64,000 nucleotides of DNA from CAISCU01 sp943361925 (GTDB lineage Bacteria > Bacteroidota > Bacteroidia > UKL13-3). Location of the stretch: the NCBI GenBank assembly GCA_943361925.1, contig CALRIT020000020.1:1-64000 (forward strand), in the 5' to 3' direction. This document shows, piece after piece, positions 52,097 through 62,200 of this stretch. The notes below the pieces were generated by a model. The model ran no database searches, was not told the DNA's origin, and saw only the letters and a list, made by a program, of their open reading frames with translations. The position numbers and the translations under genes were made by a program. How positions within the stretch are numbered: the stretch's first letter is position 1; each line of letters begins with the position of its first letter.

Positions 52097-52345
52097 TTAG
52101 GGCCTGCTGAAAATCTTTATTAGGACTTATTATCAATCAATTAGAACGTGTTTTAATTATCAAAATGTTGGGTTTTAAGAACAATTTCTTAAAAATACTT
52201 ACTTTAAATAAAATTAGTTTTCAAATTAAATAAAGACAGAAACAGGCCATATTTGTCGTTGCTGCCAAATTGAAGTATGATGTATACATCTAATTTGGCA
52301 GCGTCTAAAATCTGACCTGTTTCTGTCTTTTTCAGCAGGCCCTAA
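52097..52345. mobile_element. 249-bp foldback/MITE-like element with 17-bp perfect terminal inverted repeats
   Basis: Left end TTAGGGCCTGCTGAAAA (52097-52113) is exactly complementary to the right end (52329-52345). Inside, AAAGACAGAAACAGG (52232-52246) pairs with 52316-52330 and GCTGCCAAATT (52261-52271) with 52292-52302, making a long hairpin whose loop contains the palindrome GATGTATACATC. There is no coding frame. The element starts on the base after the MFS stop codon and ends on the base before the Lon stop codon (minus strand). It may be a transposon relic; as placed it could also end both convergent transcripts. Confidence 0.7.
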
Positions 52346-54829
52346 CTAAGATTTCGATTTCTTTTTAACTTCTTTAGTTTTTAATTGAATTGGATTTGGA
52401 ACTAATTCTTCCAATAAAGCTACATCCAATACTTCCAGCATGTTTTTAACAAAATGGAATTTTAAATCTTTTAAATAATCTGCTTTTATATCATCAATAT
52501 CTTTTCTGTTTGCTTCACATAAAATAATATCGGTGATACCTGCTCTTTTTGCAGCAAGAATTTTTTCTTTAACTCCTCCAATTGGCAATACTTTTCCTCT
52601 TAAAGTTATTTCGCCTGTCATGGCCAAATTAGGCATTATCTTTCTTTGTGTGAAAACCGATGCCAATGAAGTTAACATGGTAATTCCTGCTGAAGGTCCG
52701 TCTTTTGGAACTGCACCTGCAGGCACATGTATATGCAAATCAAATTGGTCGAAAACTTCCGGATTGATTTGTAAATAAGCACAATGTGATTTTAAAAATG
52801 TTAGTGCAGTAATTGCTGATTCCTTCATCACTTCACCTAAATGACCTGTTAAAGTCAGTTTTCCTTTTCCTGGAGTTAATCTACTTTCTACAAAAAGTAT
52901 CTCCCCTCCTACACTTGTCCAAGCTAAACCCGTAACAACACCGGCAACATCATTTCCCTGATAAATTTCTTTTTCTATTCTTTCTGCTCCAAGAATTTGG
53001 TGAACTTTTTCAAGAGTTAGTTTTTTATCATACTTATTCTCCATCACTTTTTCTTTAGCAAAATGACGAGCAATTGAAGCAATCTGTTTTTCTAATCCAC
53101 GAACACCACTTTCTCTGGTATAAGATTCAACTATTTTCTCCAAAACATCAGCAGAAATATCAAAATCCTTGGTACCTAAACCATGGTTCTTTTTCTGACG
53201 TGGAATTAAGTATTTAATAGCAATTTGAATTTTTTCTTCGATGGTATAACCATTTATTTCAATGATTTCCATCCTATCCAATAAAGCAGGTTGAACTGTA
53301 TCCAATGAATTTGCAGTAGCAATAAACATTACTTTCGACAAATCATATTCAATCTCAACATAGTTATCGTAAAAGCTACCATTTTGCTCCGGGTCTAAAA
53401 CCTCCAGCAATGCACTCGATGGATCTCCTCTAAAACTATTACCTAACTTATCAATCTCATCTAAAACAAAAACAGGATTACCTGATTTTACTTTTTTTAG
53501 ATTTTGAATGATTCTTCCTGGCATCGCACCAATATAAGTTCTGCGGTGTCCACGGATTTCACTTTCATCATGTAATCCACCTAAAGCAACTCTAGCATAT
53601 TTACGTCCAAGTGCTTTTGCAATAGATTTACCCAATGATGTTTTACCAACTCCCGGAGGGCCGTACAAGCAAAGAATTGGACTTTTTAAATCATTTTTCA
53701 GTTTGATAACAGCCAAATATTCTAAAATTCTTTGTTTTACTTTTTCTAAACCAAAATGGTCTTCATCAAGTATTTTCTGGGCTCTTTTTAAATCGAAATT
53801 ATCTTTTGAAATTTCATCCCATGGAAGATCCAAAAGCAATTGCAAATAGTTTATTTGAATGCTGTAATCAGGAGCCATTGGATTGATTCTTCTTAATTTT
53901 TCAATCTCTTTTTGAAATGCTTCTTTCACATGAATTGCCCATTTCTTTTCATGAGATGCTTTCATTAAGTTTTCAATTTCTCTTTCAGGAGAATCGCCAC
54001 CTAATTCTTCTTGAATCGCTTTGATTTGTTGTTGCAAGAAGAAATCTCTTTGTTGCTTATCTAAATCACCACGAACTTTACTTTCAATTTGGGCTTTAAG
54101 TTCAGTAAACTGAAAATCCTTATTTAAAGCCTCCAAAACTCTTGAAGCACGCGATTTGAAATCAAGTAATTCAAGAATTTGTTGTTTTACTGAAACTTCC
54201 GCATTTAAGTTAGAAGCAACAAAATTTACTAAATAACTTGGTGTTTTTATATTTCTGATTGCAATACCTGCCTCACTTGGAATATGCGGCGACATTGAAA
54301 CAATTTTTTGTGAAATTTCCTTGATTGATTCAACTATAGCTAATGACTCATCATCGCCATTATAATCCATTTCTTCTAAAGCTTCAACCTCACAAGTTAA
54401 GTATGGTGTATTAGAGATTTGCTTTAATAATTTGAACCTTCTTTTACCTTGAATAACAGCCATTGTGCTGCCATCAGGCATTTTAATCATTCTTACAATA
54501 CTGGCCATTGTTCCATAAACATAGATATCCTTCATTTCAGGATCTTCAGTATCAGAACTAAGTTGAGTAACAACACCAACCATTTTAGGACCTGTTTTAT
54601 TTACATCCTTTAAAAGTTGAATAGAGCGGTCTCTTCCAACAGTAATTGGAATTACAACACCTGGAAACAAAACGGTATTTCTTAGCGGTAAAATTGGCAG
54701 AATTTCAGGAACATTTTCCTTGTTTAATGCCTCTTCTTCTTCCTGACTCAATAAAGATATAAAATCAGCTGAATCGGATTCATCATTTATAAGATTGCTC
54801 AATAACAGATTATCAGGACCTTTTTTCAT
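52346..54829 (-). CDS. lon: Endopeptidase La (Lon protease)
   Basis: An 827-residue ATP-dependent cytoplasmic protease. The N-terminal substrate-binding domain starts LPILPLRNTVLFPGVVIPIT; the AAA+ module has Walker A LYGPPGVGKTSLGKS, Walker B PVFVLDEIDK and the arginine region LLDRMEIIEI; the C-terminal protease domain has the catalytic Ser in PKDGPSAGITM and the Lys in GGVKEKILAAKRAG. Length is normal. The tail after the protease domain (KLKTKEVKKKSKS-like, Lys-rich) is short. Its stop codon abuts the right end of the 249-bp repeat. Confidence 0.97.
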   Translation of the reverse strand: MKKGPDNLLLSNLINDESDSADFISLLSQEEEEALNKENVPEILPILPLRNTVLFPGVVIPITVGRDRSIQLLKDVNKTGPKMVGVVTQLSSDTEDPEMKDIYVYGTMASIVRMIKMPDGSTMAVIQGKRRFKLLKQISNTPYLTCEVEALEEMDYNGDDESLAIVESIKEISQKIVSMSPHIPSEAGIAIRNIKTPSYLVNFVASNLNAEVSVKQQILELLDFKSRASRVLEALNKDFQFTELKAQIESKVRGDLDKQQRDFFLQQQIKAIQEELGGDSPEREIENLMKASHEKKWAIHVKEAFQKEIEKLRRINPMAPDYSIQINYLQLLLDLPWDEISKDNFDLKRAQKILDEDHFGLEKVKQRILEYLAVIKLKNDLKSPILCLYGPPGVGKTSLGKSIAKALGRKYARVALGGLHDESEIRGHRRTYIGAMPGRIIQNLKKVKSGNPVFVLDEIDKLGNSFRGDPSSALLEVLDPEQNGSFYDNYVEIEYDLSKVMFIATANSLDTVQPALLDRMEIIEINGYTIEEKIQIAIKYLIPRQKKNHGLGTKDFDISADVLEKIVESYTRESGVRGLEKQIASIARHFAKEKVMENKYDKKLTLEKVHQILGAERIEKEIYQGNDVAGVVTGLAWTSVGGEILFVESRLTPGKGKLTLTGHLGEVMKESAITALTFLKSHCAYLQINPEVFDQFDLHIHVPAGAVPKDGPSAGITMLTSLASVFTQRKIMPNLAMTGEITLRGKVLPIGGVKEKILAAKRAGITDIILCEANRKDIDDIKADYLKDLKFHFVKNMLEVLDVALLEELVPNPIQLKTKEVKKKSKS

Positions 54830-54910
54830 AATTTCTTAATATTAGTTCTCCGAAGAGCATACAATTTATTCAATTCACGTGCCATCATTTAAAATTGTCA
54901 AATATGGCAG

Positions 54911-55648
54911 TTAATTTTGGCTGAGTTGATGAATTAAAATCCCACAAGCAACAGCAGCATTTAAACTTTCAGCTTCTCCAATTCGAGGAATAGTAATAGT
55001 TTGACTAATAAATTCTTTTAAATCATCGCTTATTCCACTTCCTTCATTACCAATTAATAAAATTGATGTATTTTTAATTTCAACCTGATTTACAGGAATT
55101 CCAACCATATCCGCAGCTAAAACCGGGAGTTTTAAATCATTAAACCATTTTTTTAAATCACCATAATGGACACTAACTCTGCCAATAGAACCCATGCTTG
55201 ATTGAATCACTTTATTATTATAACAATCGGCTGTTGATTCCGTACAAAGAATATCTTTTATACCATACCAATCAGCAATTCTAATGATTGTACCTAAATT
55301 TCCTGGGTCTTGAATAGTATCTAAAGCAATTATAAATCGATTTTTCAACAAATCTTTATTAGATGTTTTAGGAATTTCAAACAGCGCCAAAACCTCTCTC
55401 GGACTTTTTAAATTGCTAATTAATTCCATTTCTTTCCCACTTATAATCTGTATTTTAGAGGATGGAACTTGAGCAAATTCTTTTTCAGAAATTACCTCTG
55501 AATAACAATACAATTGTTTTAAATTCAATCCTGAAATTAACAAATCTCCTGTTAGCTTCTTACCTTCGGAAACGAAAACTTGGTGTTCAGTCCTTGCTTT
55601 CTTATCTTTCAACGACTTTATTAACTTGATATCAGACTTTAACAACAT
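54911..55648 (-). CDS. TrmH/SpoU-family RNA 2'-O-methyltransferase
   Basis: A 245-residue SPOUT methyltransferase with an N-terminal L30e-like substrate domain (KSLKDKKARTEHQVFVSEGK) and the knotted catalytic domain: ALDTIQDPGNLGTIIRIADW, SSMGSIGRVSV, LLIGNEGSGIS and IPRIGEAESLNAAVACGI (motifs 1-3). It modifies a ribose in tRNA or 23S rRNA; which one is not clear. The frame is open to 55699, but MLLKSDIKLIKSLKD (ATG at 55646-55648) is the normal N-terminus. Even so, its 5' end overlaps the divergent barrel gene, whose first codon is a TTG at 55626. Confidence 0.9.
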   Translation of the reverse strand: MLLKSDIKLIKSLKDKKARTEHQVFVSEGKKLTGDLLISGLNLKQLYCYSEVISEKEFAQVPSSKIQIISGKEMELISNLKSPREVLALFEIPKTSNKDLLKNRFIIALDTIQDPGNLGTIIRIADWYGIKDILCTESTADCYNNKVIQSSMGSIGRVSVHYGDLKKWFNDLKLPVLAADMVGIPVNQVEIKNTSILLIGNEGSGISDDLKEFISQTITIPRIGEAESLNAAVACGILIHQLSQN

Positions 55649-57953
55649 AGGAAAAATACTTTTGCTGGCTTTAATAGTTGGCTTTAGCGGTGCATGCAAT
55701 ATAGCTAAACATGCTCGTAATGAGGGAACCTTTCTTTATAAAAACAATATCAAAATTAAAGAAACCGAGATTGCACGGTTTTATTCTTCTGATTTAGAGT
55801 CACAACTTAAACAAGTTCCTAATAAAAAATTACTAGGATTTTATAGACTTCGTTTAAGATTATATTTTCTTGGAATTGGCGGAAATGACAATAAATTCAA
55901 GCGTTTTCTGAGATACAATATTGGAGAACCGCCTGTAATTTTAGATAGCACCTATATTGATGCCGGTGTTAAAAGTATGAAGTCGTTTTTAAAAACTCAA
56001 GGGTTTTATTATCCTGAAATTACTTATCAAATTTCCGGCAAAAAACACAAGGCAAATCTAAATTTTGATGTTTCTTTAGGTAAACCTTATATTTTGTATA
56101 GTATTCGAAATCACATCTCAGATAAAAAAATCGATTCGATTGTAACTGCTAATGGAGATGACTCGTATTTGAGAGAAGGAAATCCTTTAAAGCTTGAAAA
56201 TTTATTCAATGAACAAAACCGAATTACTGAACTACTTAGAAGTAATGGTTATTATTCGTTTAATAAAGAAGCCATTGAGTTTGATTTTGATACTGCATGG
56301 GAATCCAATTATAGAAGTTTCATTGGGCTAAATATTAAAAATCCTGAAAACTTCAAACAACATGAAATCTTTTCAATAAAAGATATCAATGTTGAAATTG
56401 ATTTGCCCGGATTGAACGATAGTTTAAAATCAAAAGACACCTTAAAACTCGAAAACTATAATTTCATCAGCAATGGATACAAATTAAATCCTAAAATATT
56501 TGCGCCATTAATTTCGGTTAAACCGGGTAGTTTGTTTAGTCAAAGAAGATCAAATAGAACCTTTCAAAGATTAAACGATTTGCAATTGTTTCGGTCAGTT
56601 AATATTTCAGCTAATATCAGCAGCAATAAAGCAGATTCTAATAAACTTAATTATAATATTAGGTTAATTCCTGCTAAAAAGTATGACCTTTCATTTGAAC
56701 CACAGATTATTACTACCGACCAAGCCAATTTGGTTACGGGTTCAACTTTTAGAAATTATGGTTTTGCTACCATGGCAACCACCAATATCAATAATATATT
56801 TAATGGAGCCGAAATCCTTCAGATTAGATATCGAATTTCATTGGAGGCTCAAAGAGGTCCAACTATACCTACTAAACCATTTTTTAATAGTTTTGAATCA
56901 AGTTTAAGTGCCAATTTAATTATACCAAAACTTATAGGATTAACATTTTTGAATAATTCATTTTCAAGTACAGTCAATAAAACCATTATTGCTTCATCAG
57001 TAATCTATGAACAAAATGTCAGTTGGTTGAGAAATGTATTTACTGTTGGTTTAAACTACCAATTTTCAAAAAGACAAATTACCTATAATTTTGCTCCTGC
57101 TGAAATTAGTTTTATCAAAACAAATTTTGCTAATGATGAACTTGAAATTCAAAGCAAAAATGATCCATATTTACAAAGCATTTTCGCGAATAACCTTATT
57201 ACAAATAGCCGTTTCGGATTACTCTATTCAAATCAGGGAAACAAAAAAATAAAGAATTATATCTACTTTAGATGGGATGCGATTGAAATTGCAGGAATTA
57301 TTCCTCGCTTAATTTTTAAAGCATTAAATAAAGAGGAAAACGACAGTGGTTATTATACTATATACAACGTAAGATTCTTTAATTATATCAAATCTTATGC
57401 AGATTTTAGATACAATCATTTTTTAGATGTAAATAATCGAATAGTATTTAGGATAGCAGGTGGATTGGCTTTACCATTTTGGAATTCTCCGGATTTTGTG
57501 CCTTTCGACAAACGTTTCTTTAATGGAGGCGCAAATAGTATTAGAGCATTTCTACCAAGATCTTTGGGACCGGGTTCTTATAATGTAGCTGGACAATTAG
57601 ATAGAAGTGGTGATGTTAAAATAGAAGCCAATGTTGAATTAAGGTTCAATTTGTTTAACAGGTATTTTGAAGGAGCCGTTTTTGCTGATGCAGGAAATAT
57701 TTGGCGAATAAAAGATGATGGTAGAGAAGGTGCTGCTTTTCAATTAGAATCGTTTTATAAACAATTGGCAGCAGGCACCGGAGTAGGACTTCGCTTGAAT
57801 TTAGATTTTCTTGTATTCAGGGTAGATTGGGCATTACCGGTATTTGATCCAAGAAAAAATGAAAAAGAAAGATTCGTTTTAAAAACTTATAGCGACCTTG
57901 GTTTGTTATGGGATGAATCTATATTCAACTTCGGAGTTGGTTACCCTTTTTAA
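55626..57953 (+). CDS. BamA/TamA-family outer-membrane protein, lipoprotein-like N-terminus
   Basis: A 775-residue Omp85-family protein. After a hydrophobic leader ending FSGACNIAK, a plausible lipobox (SGAC), come POTRA-like domains (FLYKNNIKIKE, PYILYSIRNHISDKKIDSIV, RTFQRLNDLQLFRSVNISAN) and a 16-strand barrel with the diagnostic FFNGGANSIRAFLPRSLGPG and a C-terminal GVGYPF ending in Phe. It is most like Bacteroidota TamA/BamA-like assembly factors. The only start codon I find before the leader is a TTG at 55626, 23 bases inside the divergent methyltransferase gene. sbtA follows after six bases. Confidence 0.88.
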   Translation: MISDFNNIGKILLLALIVGFSGACNIAKHARNEGTFLYKNNIKIKETEIARFYSSDLESQLKQVPNKKLLGFYRLRLRLYFLGIGGNDNKFKRFLRYNIGEPPVILDSTYIDAGVKSMKSFLKTQGFYYPEITYQISGKKHKANLNFDVSLGKPYILYSIRNHISDKKIDSIVTANGDDSYLREGNPLKLENLFNEQNRITELLRSNGYYSFNKEAIEFDFDTAWESNYRSFIGLNIKNPENFKQHEIFSIKDINVEIDLPGLNDSLKSKDTLKLENYNFISNGYKLNPKIFAPLISVKPGSLFSQRRSNRTFQRLNDLQLFRSVNISANISSNKADSNKLNYNIRLIPAKKYDLSFEPQIITTDQANLVTGSTFRNYGFATMATTNINNIFNGAEILQIRYRISLEAQRGPTIPTKPFFNSFESSLSANLIIPKLIGLTFLNNSFSSTVNKTIIASSVIYEQNVSWLRNVFTVGLNYQFSKRQITYNFAPAEISFIKTNFANDELEIQSKNDPYLQSIFANNLITNSRFGLLYSNQGNKKIKNYIYFRWDAIEIAGIIPRLIFKALNKEENDSGYYTIYNVRFFNYIKSYADFRYNHFLDVNNRIVFRIAGGLALPFWNSPDFVPFDKRFFNGGANSIRAFLPRSLGPGSYNVAGQLDRSGDVKIEANVELRFNLFNRYFEGAVFADAGNIWRIKDDGREGAAFQLESFYKQLAAGTGVGLRLNLDFLVFRVDWALPVFDPRKNEKERFVLKTYSDLGLLWDESIFNFGVGYPF

Positions 57954-57959
57954 TTTAAT

Positions 57960-58928
57960 ATGCTTGAAATATTACTCAGTAGCTTAAGTTCGCCCATAGT
58001 GCTCGCTTTTGTTTTAGGTGTTTTTGCTACCTTAATCAAAAGTGATTTAAAATTCCCCGATAGTTTATACCAAAGTTTAACCATTTACCTGCTTTTTGCT
58101 ATTGGAATAAAAGGCGGTGTTAAACTATCAGCCAGTAGTTTCAGTGAGGTTTATAAAATTAGTATTGCAGCCATTTTTATGAGTTGTATGATTCCGGTTT
58201 GGGTTTACCTCATTTTAAGATTTTTAGCAAAATTTGATTCAATTAATTCAGCTGCAATGGCTGCACATTTTGGTTCTGTAAGCGTTGTAACATTTAGTCA
58301 AACCTCTGTTTATTTAGAACAAAAAGGCATCGTTTCGGAAGGATTTATGCCTGCCATGTTAGCCATCATGGAAGTACCTGCTATTATGATTGCCATATTT
58401 ATTGCCAGAAAATATTCAGATTCAAAAGGTGAATCAGGCAGTAAAATTATGCATGAATTGCTCACAGGAAAAGGAAGTTTATTATTAACAGGCGGATTAA
58501 TCATTGGATTGATTACAGGTAAAAAAGGTTTTGAACAAGTATCTCCATTTTTTGAAGTACCATTTAAAGGAATTCTTTGTTTGTTTTTACTTGAAGTTGG
58601 ATTAGTAACAGGTAGAAGATTATCAGACTTAAGAAAAGTAGGTTTTAAGCTGATATTTTTTGGAATACTAATTCCGGTTTTAAATGGACTTATTGGTTCT
58701 ATGCTGGCAACTTGGGCAGGATTAGGAATTGGTGGAACAACCTTATTCGCAGTTTTATGCGCCAGTGCATCTTATATCGCTGCACCTGCAGCAATCAGAA
58801 TGGCTTTACCAGAAGCAAATCCCGGATATTATCTAACAGCATCATTGGCAATTGCCTTTCCTTTTAATGTAACTTTAGGTATTCCTTTGTATCTCAATTT
58901 CTCACAATGGCTTCATCAATTTAACTAA
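57960..58928 (+). CDS. sbtA: SbtA-family sodium-dependent bicarbonate transporter
   Basis: A 322-residue inner-membrane protein with about ten hydrophobic segments arranged as two inverted five-helix halves: LEILLSSLSSPIVLAFVLGV, YLLFAIGIKGGVKLSASSF, MAAHFGSVSVVTFSQTSVYL, MEVPAIMIAIFIARKYSDSK, and in the second half LEVGLVTGRRLSDLRK and ASASYIAAPAAIRMALPEA. The GSVSVVTF and ASYIAAPAAIR segments match the bicarbonate and sodium sites of cyanobacterial SbtA. The PII-like gene next door is its expected regulator. A bicarbonate substrate is inferred from family and partner. Confidence 0.87.
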   Translation: MLEILLSSLSSPIVLAFVLGVFATLIKSDLKFPDSLYQSLTIYLLFAIGIKGGVKLSASSFSEVYKISIAAIFMSCMIPVWVYLILRFLAKFDSINSAAMAAHFGSVSVVTFSQTSVYLEQKGIVSEGFMPAMLAIMEVPAIMIAIFIARKYSDSKGESGSKIMHELLTGKGSLLLTGGLIIGLITGKKGFEQVSPFFEVPFKGILCLFLLEVGLVTGRRLSDLRKVGFKLIFFGILIPVLNGLIGSMLATWAGLGIGGTTLFAVLCASASYIAAPAAIRMALPEANPGYYLTASLAIAFPFNVTLGIPLYLNFSQWLHQFN

Positions 58929-58932
58929 ATCT

Positions 58933-59235
58933 ATGAAACTAGTCCCATTAAAACTCCTTACAATTATTGCACTGGATGCACTTGAACAAAAATTAATCGC
59001 CGACATCAAACAATGTGGAAGTAAAGGTTATACCATTTCTGAAGTTGAAGGAGAAGGTATTCACTCAAAACACTTCACCAACTGGGAAGGAAGAAATATC
59101 AAAATTGAAACTCTGGTTAAAGAAGAAGTTGCCAATAAAATTCTCGAAATTATTTCAAGTAAGTACTTTGGTAAATACTCAATCGTATGCTTTTTAAGCA
59201 CTGTTGAAGTACTTAGACCTGAAAAATTTGAATAA
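58933..59235 (+). CDS. sbtB: PII-like regulator SbtB
   Basis: A 100-residue PII-superfamily protein lying four bases after sbtA. The ferredoxin-like fold is visible: LKLLTIIALDALEQKLIADI, KGYTISEVEGEGIHS (start of the T-loop), GRNIKIETLVKEEVANKILE and KYSIVCFLSTVEVLRPEKF. The T-loop lacks the uridylylation Tyr of GlnB and the sequence lacks the GDGKIF-type B-loop, as in SbtB, which binds cAMP/AMP-type adenyl nucleotides and closes SbtA. The C-terminal cysteine loop of cyanobacterial SbtB (CGPxGC) is missing. Nucleotide choice here is unknown. Confidence 0.85.
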   Translation: MKLVPLKLLTIIALDALEQKLIADIKQCGSKGYTISEVEGEGIHSKHFTNWEGRNIKIETLVKEEVANKILEIISSKYFGKYSIVCFLSTVEVLRPEKFE

Positions 59236-59243
59236 GGTTTTTT

Positions 59244-62200
59244 CTATCGAATTAAAGTTATAGTTCCATGAACACTTTTTGGTTCAGCCATATTCAATAA
59301 CCTGTAGGTAAATACAAAGTAATAAACGCCATCAGGACATTCTGCACCTGTATTTTTGTTTTTACCATTCCAGTTATTTCCATCATTACCAATTCCATCT
59401 TTTTCGCCTTCATAAACTACATCTCCCCACCTATTGAAAATTTTCAAATCGTATAACCTTCCACCTTGGATGTCGATATCATAAGCATCATTCTTGTTAT
59501 CATTGTTTGGAGAAAATACATTTGGAATTACAATGAGCACTTTACCTTCAGTAGTTTTACAAATAGAATCATAACAATCCTGATTATTAAAGGCCTTTAA
59601 ACATATTGTAAATACACCTGTATCTGGTAGGAATGTATGAAATGGATTGGTTTCAGTTGAAAAATTAGCACTTCCTGCTCTAGGCTGGCCAAAATTCCAT
59701 TCATACCTTGTAGCTCTTTTCGATAAATTATTCATTTGATAAGATGGAGCCTTCGATTCATCAAATTCAAAATCGGCTTCAACCGAACCTACGTTAATCA
59801 TTTTCCAGCTGGAATCAATACAAACACCTCCCCCAATTTGTGGCAATAAACTTACTCTAAAATCACCTTCAGTATTATATGTATATTTAACACTGGTATC
59901 AGGCCATAATGTATTAACAAAATTGCCATCACCCATATTCCATTTTATACCAGGAATCAATTTTACACTTTGTGAGTTCAATACAAATGGAATTCCTACA
60001 CATACAGTATCCGGTCCAACAATATTGGCTTTTACAGATTCAGTAACTCTCAATCTTCTTAAAGGTGCATTGATATTTAAAGAATCAGGAAATACAGAAC
60101 GACAAGTTTTCATAATGCCATTTATAGGGTCGAATAAAGTATCTTCTCCTAATAAATAAACTTTATAAATCCCTGGTACATCATAAGTAAATGTAACGTT
60201 TGTATCTTTTTGAGTTGATAAAATTGAATTATTTACATCTCTAAAAAACCAAATCCAGTTGATTAGTGGCTTTCCTGTTGTATTTGTAAAGTTAATCTTC
60301 AATGGACTACATCCCAATGTATCACTCATGGTAAATGATGGAGTTGGTCCATCTATAAAAATAGGAATACTGGCAGTGTCTTCGCATCCATGATATGAAT
60401 TGATTTTCAACTTAACATTAAACAATCCATTTGATGTATAATCATAAACAGGGTCTTTAATTAAAACCAGATTTTTATTTTCGCCAAAATCCCATGTCCA
60501 TTTAACTATTGAATCATAAGGACCAGAGCCATAGATTGCTGATGAATCTATCAAAAACGATAAATCATTAAACCTTAAAATTTGTGGTGCACATAAATAC
60601 CTTGGTAACATTGGTTTGATTGATGCCACCATGTCTACAACTCTAATTCTTCTTGGGAATGTAACAGTATCTTTGCAACCTAGTGAATCAACCGCCACCA
60701 TTCTAATTCTGTAATTTCCTGGCTTTGAATATTTATATCCAGGAATTGAACCGGTTACATTAAATCCTCCACCTTCGCCAAAATCCCAAAATATTTGTTC
60801 TAATCCTGCTGCAGCTCTTTGTGGATCTCGCCAATATGGATAATTGGAGCTAAAATACTGAACCAAATCATCGAGTTTCAAAGTATCACTTACACATAAA
60901 GTTTCTTTTCTTGGAATAAATGTTTTAATGAATCCAAATGCCAGTTGTTGTGTTGAAACCCTACTACAATTTCTTGTATTTACAATAGTAACAGTTACTC
61001 TTTTTAAACCTTGTGTGGTAAAGGTAAAATACTGACTTGGTATGATGGAATCTGTTGCTCCAAAATTTAAAGTGATTGTTTGTTGGTTATTAAAATTAAA
61101 TGTAACTGTTTTCAAACTATCCTGAATAGAATCAACCATACTTAATTTAATATTCCATGGACCACAACCTGAATTCATTCTGGTCAATTTAAAACTTGGG
61201 TCCATAGGAAATAACCTGAACATATGATGATACCAGGCAGTATCCATGCAAACATTACCATTTTTATCAAACCCATTTTTAATGATTAATCCAACAGTTA
61301 CCCAACCGGAAGGATTACAGGTAGAATTATAGATATAATCGTATATGTCTGTGGTTGAATCTATTTCTGTCCAGTTATCTTTGCCACAAGCTGAATCTAA
61401 ATTGATATAAGCTCTTTGTCTTCCACAAAGAGGCAAAGTTTCATTTAACCAAAACCTAATTGGTGATAATAAACATGTAGTTCCAGTATAATACAATCCT
61501 CTTCTTATTGGATTTGATGTACTATCCCAACCAGCATCTGGATATGTTAATTTTAACGACATACTACTTGTATCGGTACAACCAGAAGCCATATCGGTTA
61601 GAATTAATTTTGGCTTATAACACTTTTCTTCGCCTTGTTTATAGATATGGTAAACAACTGCCGAATCTTTTGAATACCTACAGTTCAATCCAACATTGAT
61701 ATTGTTTTTTGTATCAGTAGTACAATTGGGTGCAAACTCATCATCAAAATCCCAAAGCCTATAAATATTATTATTTTTATACAAGCACGAATTGTCTTTT
61801 GGAGGACTTCTGAACCAAACTGTATCATGAATCTCACATTGAGAACTGTTAATAACAGGATCATAATTGGTTTCAATTACAGCTTGCGGACCAAATACAT
61901 CAATCAATGTATCGGTTACAGATTTGCAAGAACCAAGTGAAACATACATTGTAACTCTATATTGACCGCATTTGCTAAAAACTTGACTTAGGCTTGGAAT
62001 ATTTGAAACTGTATCATAATTAGTGGTATCACCAATTCTGTAAAAATTCCAGTTAATTGTTGCCAATACAGAGTTTTTTGATTGAAATGAAAATTGATTT
62101 GCTCTAAAACATGAACCAACCATGTTTAAGTAAATTGTACTATCAATTTTATTGTTTGATGCAGCAGGATCAACTGTAAAAGTATCTCTGCATCCATATA

